Assembly (NCBI GenBank): GCA_914767715.1
Contig: OU612069.1
Span: 29,706,079 to 29,770,078, forward strand
Direction: 5' to 3'
Length of the DNA: 64,000 nt
From: Membranipora membranacea
Lineage: Eukaryota > Bryozoa > Gymnolaemata > Cheilostomatida > Membraniporidae
The stretch's first letter is position 1. Each line of letters starts with the position of its first letter. This document shows, piece by piece, positions 57,601 through 64,000 of the stretch. Both the position numbers and the translations under genes were made by a program. The notes below the pieces were generated by a model that saw nothing but the letters and a program-made list of their open reading frames with translations, did not search any database and had not been told where the DNA came from.

Positions 57601-59380
57601 CCATGTCATATGCATCCTTGGAAAACACATCCTGATATTTGACGAGGAGTTGTCTCATCTTTGACTTACTGTCAACTGAGATATATTCAGGTAAGGTGTC
57701 GAATATGGGTTTGACATGGTCTGGCAAGACCGATTCTGAGTCAATGGTGACATCACAATTCTGGATGGTTGTGCCATTCCAGTCTAGTACCTCAGGTTCA
57801 TGTATGTCAATAATGTTTCCATCAGTGAGGAAAGCTATTGGGGTGTCTTGGGCAATGTGGATGGCTTCTGCGGTTATGTTGGCAACTCTGAGTACCAAAC
57901 ACTCTTTCACGTAGCATCTTGATGCAATTAGATTGTACGAATCGACTACTCTGAAGTTTGGCTCTATGAGTCCTCCGCCTTCTATGGTGGTGTGAGCATA
58001 CATAGGTATAACTCTTTCTGAGTAGGCCTCAATGGTCACTGACCGAGCTGAGTAGCATGCACACGCTAGCCTGTCACCACTACTGTTCACTAGAGGTATA
58101 GATTGCTGTAGCATTCTGAGGTTCATTTCATTGAGGTCCAGTACACATCCAAATGCCACCAGAAAATCCATGCCAATGAAACCATTTTCAGTAATGTCAG
58201 CCACCTCTATAAGTCCTAGCAAGTTTTCACTGCCCAACTTGACATTCACCTCATGCTTGCCATAACAAGATATAGGACTGCCAGTTGCAGTTTTACCCTT
58301 CGGTTTTCCAGGTTCACACTGACCATCTAGGATACCTAGCTTGATAGCATGCACTTTACTCAATATGGAGGTGGTAGCACCCGTGTCAAGCAAAAACACA
58401 GTTTTGTACCCATTTACCTCCACCGGTACATAAGGTGAGTATAAATCTGATCGCCGTATTCTTCTTACATCGATTAATTGATCATCAGAAGGATCTGATT
58501 GCTGATATGGTAGTACTTCTAATAATAAGTTCAGAGTTGTCTCCTCTTTTTGAAGAGGTAAACCTGATGCATGTAAATCAATCTTATCTGGTATAACATA
58601 ACCTGGAGATGGACCTGTGTTGCTAGACTCCAATTCAAATTCTGCTAGCTTAGATCCCATCTCACTAACCATAGCAATGGCCGGTTCAATGTTTACTTTG
58701 TCAGACTGAGCGTGCTGCTGAACTACTGGGTTATCCATATCAGGATCCACTAATCGACTACTGGAAGAGTCGTTCATACTGGGTACATGAAATCTGGTGA
58801 CCTTTGCAGGACCACTATAAGGCAAAGTGAGTACCTGTATTACTCTTTTAACAACATTAGTAGGTTTCACTGAGGTGACCTCAAACATATCAGTTTTTGT
58901 CACTTCGTAGCCTTTTTGATACAATAGCTCTGCGGAAGGTAATTCACTCTTATCTGGTATAACATAACCTGGAGATGGACCTGTGTTGCTAGACTCCAAT
59001 TCTAATTCTGCTAGCTTAGATCCCATCTCACTAACCATAGCAATGGCCGGTTCAATGTTTACCTTTTTAGACTGAGCTCTCTGCTGAGATACTGAAGTAC
59101 CAAGACTGTGATCAACTAATCGAGTCTTTGAAGTATCATGTATACTAGGAATACAGAACTGTGTAACCTTTGCTGGTTCACTATATGGCAAGGTGAGTAC
59201 CTGTATAACTCTTCTAACAATGTTAGCAGGTTTCAGTGAGGTGACCTCAAACATATCAGTTTTTGTCACATCATAGCCATGTTGATACAATAATTCCTTT
59301 GTTGGCTTTTCAGACAGTTTATGTTTCTGAGTCCCATTCCCTATTACTGCCCGATTGATTGTCCGGGAATGGGCAACCCG
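54656..59380 (-). CDS. pol: Gypsy pol (PR-RT-RNaseH-IN)
   Basis: Open for 1575 codons in the -1 frame relative to gag, from the slippery site to a stop at 54656; no upstream AUG is needed. Numbering residues from 59290: a 122-residue module present twice (about 2-114 and 124-236), aspartic protease LDTGATTS (301-308), RT with LLSGYWQC and YLDD (733-736), RNase H from LDTDCSG (882) to HSNADALS (991-998), integrase HHCC H1113/H1117/C1147/C1150 and DDE D1177/D1237/E1273, a GPY/F-like end with FSGPHSIIKV, and an acidic and then basic tail. All catalytic residues are present and no stop interrupts the frame. Confidence 0.93.
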   Translation of the reverse strand, partial: RVAHSRTINRAVIGNGTQKHKLSEKPTKELLYQHGYDVTKTDMFEVTSLKPANIVRRVIQVLTLPYSEPAKVTQFCIPSIHDTSKTRLVDHSLGTSVSQQRAQSKKVNIEPAIAMVSEMGSKLAELELESSNTGPSPGYVIPDKSELPSAELLYQKGYEVTKTDMFEVTSVKPTNVVKRVIQVLTLPYSGPAKVTRFHVPSMNDSSSSRLVDPDMDNPVVQQHAQSDKVNIEPAIAMVSEMGSKLAEFELESSNTGPSPGYVIPDKIDLHASGLPLQKEETTLNLLLEVLPYQQSDPSDDQLIDVRRIRRSDLYSPYVPVEVNGYKTVFLLDTGATTSILSKVHAIKLGILDGQCEPGKPKGKTATGSPISCYGKHEVNVKLGSENLLGLIEVADITENGFIGMDFLVAFGCVLDLNEMNLRMLQQSIPLVNSSGDRLACACYSARSVTIEAYSERVIPMYAHTTIEGGGLIEPNFRVVDSYNLIASRCYVKECLVLRVANITAEAIHIAQDTPIAFLTDGNIIDIHEPEVLDWNGTTIQNCDVTIDSESVLPDHVKPIFDTLPEYISVDSKSKMRQLLVKYQDVFSKDAYDMGYCDLVPHEITLKPGTQPIRLPPYRVGYHANLEIEKHVDELLKKGIIERTVSPYSAPVLLIAKKDGTSRFVQDYRKLNKATYIPSQPLPRIDDSLEALRGSTLFSTFDLLSGYWQCSLSPDAKEMVAFCTKSGVYTWRVLGMGLCGAPATFERLMEKVLQGLQWQSLLVYLDDIIVFSSDEETHLTRLDTMLERLQKANLKIKVSKTHLLKQEVEFLGHIVNQDGIHTDPAKVKAIQEVSTPTCIKELRSFLGLTGYYRKFVERVAEIAVPLFDLLKKKNQSRKLAWNEECQNAFQTLKDHLASFTSLSFPDWTIPFILDTDCSGEAMGAVLAQIDKDGDEKPIAFFSKRLSDSQKKYPVTKQEMLALVSAVRHFHTYLYGSEFVCRVDHHSLIWLHNLKNPQGILARWLEVLGSYKFDVIHRPGRLHSNADALSRLPSASQQPLSEEPEDECGFTVRSVDFSVGLSTDELVLAQAEDPHLMPIIQSLKENKSISHKNCKHLPRITRFYIGKMPSMKFQDGVLMITTHPENEDKILVPEYYQAKLIKSFHEMDHSGMDRTESRLRLYYYWHDMQSDIRLFVKSCTSCQMSKLTRNRVNHRNLVVGTIMDQVSLDFIGPLQRTTNENTYILMAVEHFSRWAEAYPLAQPDAESCAKSLYKGLFANFGYSRVLHSDRGSAFISELMKELSNLGQCKQTFSARYHPMGNSYAERVIGTVTSQLRTCVEHTQLEWDDLLDTVMSAYRATPHSATGFSPNMVMLGREVRLPAVLCPPGDNIPVTDYVRKLNEKIKYVYSKCLGAPNIQMEGYDHLIHTPLKVGDRVLVKKINPSKMDTKFSGPHSIIKVLDFDTYVLSEKGKEVIEHHSRLKLYSPNPTEVEPDLGDFMSQHGMDQSDDDLILDPDDLGDDFMTTTTTQDRYTYDNMVSPRPIIQPDGSDDSIPPDLGQNNTSQSHNTSHPDGPAVSVGRRRERRLPSRFHDYLMD
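58590..59310 (-). repeat. 366-bp in-frame tandem duplication in pol N-terminus
   Basis: Two adjacent copies of a 122-codon module (TKTDMFEVTS... to TGPSPGYVIPDK). Ends are almost identical, middles have diverged, and the frame is kept. Located between gag and protease. Confidence 0.85.
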
Positions 59381-60645
59381 TTTCCCTGGCGCTCACACTT
59401 GTTATCAAAGTGGGGGCCTCCACAGTGTCGACAAGGCTGACACACATATGGCATATGAGCCGCACCACAGTGTTTACACGGTCGAGTTATTCTTGGTTGA
59501 GTACCAGCGGTTGGGATAGGAGGTGATACATTCTTTTGCTCTATTGTAGACAGTGCCACAACTGGCGAGGATCTAGGAGGCTGAGATATTTGACACTGAT
59601 TACGCCTGAAGGGCGAGTCATGACCGTACCATACATCATGGATGGCAGCTCTCTGTACGGCATCCTCAAGAGTTTTCGGGCACTCCCGATTCAGCTCATA
59701 TTTGATATGTACACTGGGCAAGGAGCGAATGAAATTACTGATGGTAATTTTCTCCCTGGTAAATTTGTCACAGTCATGATAGACAACTTCTACCATCTTC
59801 CTTATGTCATTGGCTAGGTCGGAGATGGACTCATGCTGCCCCTTTTTCCGGCTATCTAGCAACACTGTATATTTTTGCACCAATAAATGGTTACCATATC
59901 TGTTCTCTAATTTTTCAAATACTGTCCTTGAATCTGAGACCTGCTCATAGAGGATACACTCTTTAGCAGCACCAATTAGGCACTGTTTAAGCCATAGAGT
60001 GATGATTTTCTCATCCTCCCAGCCGTTTAGCTCCACACATTCAGCAAACAACAGTTTGAATACGGTGAGATCACCAGAACCATCAAACTTAGGCAAGTCG
60101 CCAAGTGGTTTACAAGCTCTGGCTCTTCTTGGCAGGTCAACAACTGGAATTTCACATGGCCGTCTCCTAGGAGCAGGCACAGGACGCTGACTTGCAGAAC
60201 TAGGTGCAAGAGTCTGATAAACGGTGTCAGGCTCTCTATGTATAGACGATGACTGATGCTGATGGTCAGCACTAGCTAACCCATATACTATGGATGACAG
60301 GTCAGTCATCCGTCTATCCATGTATTCCTGTATTTCTTTTGTATGTGCCTTATTTCTTTCCATGGCCGCCATCATCTCGCCATGATTCCGCTCAATGGAA
60401 GCTGATAAATTGGCTGACAGGTCCGTCAAACTGACAGTAGGGGATTGTTCGAATAAGCGACCTGGCTGAGGGCGGGTATCGTTAGAACCTTGCCTCTGCC
60501 CAGCAAGCTTATGACTAGGTATCTGAACCTGTTCAGTTCTTTCCAGAGCTGAGGCAAGCCAAGCGGGCTGAGATCTTCTAGTAGTCTGAGTTCTTGGCCG
60601 TGCTGACTGGCCTTGAGCGACTGGTCGCACTGTATTTGATGCCAT
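59344..60645 (-). CDS. gag: Gypsy gag
   Basis: Structural polyprotein that packages element RNA. I start it at the ATG at 60645; the frame is open to 60729 but only with a TTG. Basic, Gln/Arg-rich N-terminus, then the retrotransposon-gag capsid-like domain (PKFDGSGDLTVFKLLFAECV, WLKQCLIGAA, FEKLENRYG, SISDLANDIRKMVE), and two C-terminal zinc knuckles of the form CX2CX3HX4C (CKHCGAAH..., CRHCGGPH...). Ends GQSIGQ-stop, 36 bases after a slippery heptamer. About 433 residues. Confidence 0.9.
   Translation of the reverse strand: MASNTVRPVAQGQSARPRTQTTRRSQPAWLASALERTEQVQIPSHKLAGQRQGSNDTRPQPGRLFEQSPTVSLTDLSANLSASIERNHGEMMAAMERNKAHTKEIQEYMDRRMTDLSSIVYGLASADHQHQSSSIHREPDTVYQTLAPSSASQRPVPAPRRRPCEIPVVDLPRRARACKPLGDLPKFDGSGDLTVFKLLFAECVELNGWEDEKIITLWLKQCLIGAAKECILYEQVSDSRTVFEKLENRYGNHLLVQKYTVLLDSRKKGQHESISDLANDIRKMVEVVYHDCDKFTREKITISNFIRSLPSVHIKYELNRECPKTLEDAVQRAAIHDVWYGHDSPFRRNQCQISQPPRSSPVVALSTIEQKNVSPPIPTAGTQPRITRPCKHCGAAHMPYVCQPCRHCGGPHFDNKCERQGNGLPIPGQSIGQ
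59380..59386 (-). promoter_or_regulatory. -1 ribosomal frameshift heptamer GGGAAAC
   Basis: Read in the gag frame as G GGA AAC, the X XXY YYZ form needed for -1 slippage, eleven codons before the gag stop. After slipping, the -1 frame is open into pol without a stop. No downstream pseudoknot was modelled. Confidence 0.8.
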
Positions 60646-60711
60646 TGTTTGTTTGCTTTTAGATTTTGCTGAGTCCGCACCAACGATAACCTCCGTACCT
60701 TTGTAATTATG

Positions 60712-60728
60712 CCCACCCGAGGACGCCA
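60712..60728 (-). promoter_or_regulatory. Primer-binding site
   Basis: Five bases inside the 5' LTR the element reads TGGCGTCCTCGGGTGGG; the TGG start fits pairing to a tRNA 3' CCA end. The tRNA is not identified. Confidence 0.7.
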
Positions 60729-60733
60729 AAGGC

Positions 60734-61792
60734 TGTGGTACGGGAAATCTCGAAAGGGTGGAACACCTGGCCGTTACCTGGCTAGGGTTTGGTTCTCAAG
60801 CTAACGGTATCTAGCTAAACAAACTCACCATGAATGAGCCGAGAGAGGATAACTCCTGGGTAGAGAATTCCTGGATAGCTATCTTCAGCCTAGAGAGGGT
60901 CATACTGGTGGCAAAGCCAACCTAGCAGAGCTGTTTACTGAGGGTCGTACTGGTGGCAAAGCCAACCTAGCAGAGCTGTTTACTGAGGGTCGTACTGGTG
61001 GCAAAGCCAACCCAGCAGAGCTGTTTACTGAGGGTCGTACTGGTGGCAAAGCCAACCCAGCAGAGCTGTTTCCTGAGGGTCGTACTGGTGGCAAAGCCAA
61101 CCCAGCAGAGCTGTTTACTGAGGGTCGTACTGGTGGCAAAGCCAACCTAGCAGAGCTGTTTACTGAGGGTCGTACTGGTGGCAAAGCCAACCCAGCAGAG
61201 CTGGTGTCTCGAGTAGCTTACAAGCGGAGCTTATAGCGGGTGCATTTAGATCTGATAGTATACGTTGCGAAGCGGGATGTACCCTGACCTTGCCCTCTGA
61301 GCAGATTGAGCGGGACGCACCCGGAACCTGTACTGTGTAGCCTTAGCTATATGAGGTGTATTGACTATATATTCAGACCGGAGACTGAAACGCACTTCCT
61401 GGGAGTAATATTGGAAATGCGATAGACTGTCGGTGATAATACTGTAAGACGGTGCAGCCGTCTTAATATTGAGTTCCATGTCGATAATTGCTAAGATTAA
61501 ATGTGTATAGAATATTTATTTATGATGTCTGTGAGAGTGCTTCTGCAATAAATATATATATGTTGAAGCCGTCTCCATGATATTGATAATATAATATGTT
61601 CCAGTTTAAATCAGGGTAGATAACCCTTTTCACATCAGAATTACTCTGTTTGACTTAGAATATTCTATATTTAGAATATTCAAAATTAGTAGGCATGATA
61701 CATCGATTATATTAGCAGACAGCAAGAGTTGTCCCCTCAATAATGCGTGTTACTGGGCTCGCTATATTATCCATAGCCTCAAAACTACCTCA
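60734..61792 (-). repeat. 5' LTR
   Basis: 1059 bp. Same sequence as the 3' LTR except about three substitutions and four extra 45-bp repeats (180 bp), which accounts exactly for the length difference. Contains the element promoter, not pinpointed. Confidence 0.93.
60897..61204. repeat. 45-bp minisatellite in 5' LTR, 7 copies
   Basis: Units start at 60897 and every 45 bp to 61167, the last partial. As 45 is a multiple of three they form an incidental 15-residue-periodic ORF on the minus strand. Confidence 0.95.
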
Positions 61793-61797
61793 CTATC
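61793..61797. repeat. Gypsy target-site duplication CTATC (right)
   Basis: Matches 52183-52187; LRR-unit intron (AAGGAGATTATTGAG) continues directly. Confidence 0.9.
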
Positions 61798-61959
61798 AAG
61801 GAGATTATTGAGACTTTGCTAAGTAAATCATTATGATTGAGCTCTTCTACGGCGATCAACTTATTACTAGTCGAATTAATCACCATCCACACCAGTCAGT
61901 ATAATATTGTATTATATTGAGTGTTGAGGTAACAGTGGAAATAAGTGATGCTTATTCAC

Positions 61960-62100
61960 CTGTCAGGTAGTTCTGTGAGACTGCAGTGTGCCACATCAAG
62001 CATCTTCAGGCTCTTTAGTTCTCCGATCCAATCAGGTAATGTACGCAGACTGTGATTCGCTCGCACAGTCAGTTCCTGCAGACCAGTCAGATATCTCATA
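61960..62100 (-). CDS. Gene B LRR exon (surface RANH)
   Basis: MRYLTGLQELTV-RANH, RTLPDWIGE, LKMLDVAHCSLTELPD. Open and phase 2-2; nearest exon upstream of the Gypsy insertion. Confidence 0.85.
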
Positions 62101-62880
62101 CTGTAACAAGGAAAGTTATGTGAAGGTAAAGGGTTAGAAGTCGTGCTATGGAAATCACCAGTCTTTTGGCTACATAGCCGGAACGAAAGGCAGCAAGACC
62201 ACAGATGACAAATCTACAGACTTAGGAGTACAGGAATGCTATGCAGTAGAGTGAAACATGATTATCATGGTTCACCTATGTTAGAATAATACCTTATGGC
62301 TCAAAGTTGTGTGCCCCTGTAATATTGTGCAGACAACTCTGTCGCAGAATCAAGTCATGATATTGACCACTACACCAGTGGTCTGCTGTTATTGGTTGAT
62401 GTGCTGTTAAAATGGTTTAACCCTTTAAATGATAATTCATGGTTTAAAATAGTCCTATGTAAGTATTATCTTCCCAATGTGCAGAAAAGTTAGACGGAGG
62501 ATAATATCTGTATCAGCTAAGTTTAGTTTATTTTTAGCAAGGAGTAACAGGTTTGGTTTAAGTTACAAAGTTAGAATATTTACTGTATTATACTTTGATG
62601 ATTTACAAGTTAAGAAGGTCTTGACACAGTTTTTGAGATACTTTCAGCTCTTCCACCGGGCCAGTGAAAAATCTATAACTATGACAATGCTGGCGACTCA
62701 AAATCAGTGAACCTATCAAGGAGAATATTGAGACTTTGCTAAGTAAATCACTATTTCTGAATTCCCTCCATGACGGTTAACTTATAAATAGTCGAGTTAA
62801 TCACCATCCACATCAGTCAGTATAATATTGTATTATATCGAGAGTTGAGGTAACAGTGGTAATAAGTGATGCTTATTTAC

Positions 62881-63021
62881 CTGTCAGGTAGTTCTGTGAG
62901 ACTGCAGCAAGTCACACCGATCTTCTTCAGGCTCTTTAGTTCTCCGATCCAATAAGATAATGGACCCAGACTGCTATTACAGGTGATGCTCAGTTCCTCA
63001 AGACCAGTCAGATATCTGATG
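62881..63021 (-). CDS. Gene B LRR exon (surface TCNS, most diverged)
   Basis: LEELSI-TCNS, SLGPLSYWIGE, LKKIGVTCCSLTELPD. The LPD of the first repeat is replaced by LSY. The exon starts with C rather than T, still giving Ser across the junction. Open. Confidence 0.8.
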
Positions 63022-63803
63022 CTGTAACAAGGAAAGTTATGTGAAGGTAAAGGGTTAGAAGTTGTGCTATGGAAATCACCAGTCTTTTGGCTACATAGCC
63101 GGAACGAAAGGCAGCCAGACCACAGATGACAAATCAACAGACTTGGGAGTACAGGAATGCTATGCAGCAGAGTGAAACATGATTATCATGGTTCACCTAT
63201 GTTAGAATAATACCTTATGGCTCAAAGTTGTGTGCCCCTGTAATATTGTGCAGACAACTCTGTCGCAGAATCAAGTCATGATATTGACCACTACACCAGT
63301 GGTCTGCTTTTATTGGTTGATGTGCTGTTAAAATGGTTTAACCCTTTAAATGATAATTCATGGTTTAAAATAGTCCTATGTAAGTATTATATCTTCCCAA
63401 TGTGCAGAAAAGTTAGACGGAGGATAATATCTGTATCAGCTAAGTTTAGTTTATTTTTAGCAAGGGGTAACAGGTTTGGTTTAATTTACAAAGTTAGAAT
63501 ATTTACTGTATTATACTTTGATGATTTACAAGTTACGGAGGTCTTGACACAATTTTGGAGATACTTTCAGCTCTTCCACCGGGCCAGTGGATCATCTATA
63601 GCTATGACAATGCTGGCGACTCAAAATCAGTGAACCTATCAAGGAGATTATTGAGACTGTGCTAAGTAAATCACTATTTCTGAGTTCCCTCCACGACGGT
63701 TAACTTATAAATTGTCGAGTCAATCACCATCCACATCAGTCAGTATAATATTGTATTATATTGAGAGTTGAGGTAACAGTGGTAATAAGTGATGCTTATT
63801 CAC

Positions 63804-63944
63804 CTGTCAGGTAGTTCTGTGAGACTGCAGTTTACCACATCAAGCTTCTTCAGGCTCTTTAGTTCTCTGATCCAATCAGGTAATGTACTCAGACTGCGAT
63901 TATGTCCTACAATCAGTTCCTCCAGACCAGTCAGATATCTCATA
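63804..63944 (-). CDS. Gene B LRR exon (surface GHNR)
   Basis: LEELIV-GHNR, PDWIRE, DVVNCSLTELPD. Unit is closely related to that of 46361-46501, including the AGTAGTATCTAGTCC insertion that runs off the right edge. The start of gene B is beyond the window. Confidence 0.83.
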
Positions 63945-64000
63945 CTGTAACAAGGAAAGTTATGAGAAAGTTATGGGTTAAAAGTAGTATCTAGTCCAAA

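Larger units (their letters stand above)
52188..61792 (-). mobile_element. Intact young Ty3/Gypsy retrotransposon
   Basis: 9605 bp on the minus strand: 5' LTR 60734-61792, PBS, gag, -1 frameshift site, pol (PR-RT-RNaseH-IN, the Ty3/Gypsy order), a possible third gene, 3' LTR 52188-53066, and a 5-bp duplication CTATC. LTRs differ by about three substitutions plus repeat-number change, and both main frames are open, so insertion is recent and the element may still be active. It lies in the intron of gene B between LRR exons 50219-50359 and 61960-62100, in the same orientation as the gene. Confidence 0.95.
34505..64000 (-). pseudogene. Gene B: LRR-Roc (ROCO-like) receptor gene, probably broken
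   Basis: Ten phase-2 LRR exons followed by an LRR-Roc exon in the same phase, spread over about 29 kb that include a 9.6-kb Gypsy and other insertions. LRRs before Roc is the known order in ROCO proteins, so this exon string is the best guide to what gene A encodes. The Roc exon is shifted and truncated; LRR exons are intact. Whether it is still transcribed, or serves only as a sequence reservoir, cannot be seen. Confidence 0.6.

Noticed and set aside
56640-57914. Plus-strand ORFs inside pol
   Set aside because: Antisense shadows of a long, motif-complete pol frame.
60900-61190. 96-codon minus-strand ORF made of a 15-residue repeat (ALPPVRPSVNSSAGL)
   Set aside because: It is the 45-bp LTR minisatellite, open only because 45 is divisible by three; it collapses with the 3-copy LTR and has no separate start context.
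186-63137. N-terminal extensions of the minus-strand LRR frames (SGCLSFRLCSQKTGDFHST...)
   Set aside because: This is intron read-through upstream of the acceptor TTACAG; starts are TTG or chance ATG, and the pyrimidine-rich tract shows where the exon really begins.

Overview
Kind of organism. The window looks like nuclear DNA of an invertebrate metazoan: AT-rich sequence, short exons with GT-AG splice signals, introns of several hundred bases, tRNA-derived SINE-like pieces, RTE-type LINE fragments, two unrelated Ty3/Gypsy elements and DNA-transposon relics. Large families of leucine-rich-repeat (LRR) and LRR-Roc genes are known from sponges, cnidarians and other basal animals, so one of those is my guess, but no sequence here fixes the species. 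There is nothing bacterial: no operons, Shine-Dalgarno sites, CRISPR or phage genes.

Layout. All host exons I can support lie on the minus strand, so genes read right to left. Gene A starts at 29182 with a 106-bp first exon (29077-29182), continues with exon 2 (27913-28138), and then runs into 29 LRR exons at 26088-190 before leaving the left edge. Every LRR exon is exactly 141 bp (47 codons, two LRRs), begins and ends in intron phase 2, and sits in a tandem unit of about 922 bp. Exon phases chain without conflict (1 to 1, 2 to 2). Gene B enters from the right edge: 10 LRR exons of the same design (63944-42215) lead towards an exon at 34505-35194 holding a last LRR, a linker and the start of a Roc GTPase domain (P-loop and DxGG motif). 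That Roc exon carries a frameshift and is cut off by a decayed Gypsy element, so gene B is probably dead as a ROCO receptor although its LRR exons are all still open.

Mobile DNA. 27-34.5 kb: RTE endonuclease fragment, SINE-like pieces and a broken plus-strand Gypsy pol (31.1-34.5 kb). 35.9-38.3 kb: inverted-repeat arms enclosing a 1003-bp hAT-like element with a perfect 8-bp target duplication. 40.0 kb: a retroelement C-terminal fragment. 41.6-42.0 kb and 49.2-49.9 kb: foldback elements, the second with a 7-bp target duplication and a paralogous empty site. 48.1-51.1 kb: internally deleted RTE copies and a ~655-bp segmental duplication. 52188-61792: a nearly intact, young Ty3/Gypsy element on the minus strand (LTRs, TSD CTATC, primer-binding site, gag, a GGGAAAC -1 frameshift site, pol with PR-RT-RNaseH-IN, and a possible spliced zinc-finger accessory gene), inserted in an LRR intron of gene B.

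How it works together. The most interesting feature is the LRR cassette system: 39 of 39 exons are open, phase-symmetric and spliceable, and the differences between repeats are concentrated in the codons that form the exposed concave LRR surface (16 different surface tetrads), while the rest of each unit, introns included, is strongly homogenised. This is the pattern expected of a recognition receptor whose binding surface is built from interchangeable modules by unequal exchange, gene conversion and possibly alternative splicing. That reading is inference; the exon phases, open frames and localisation of the variation are seen directly.
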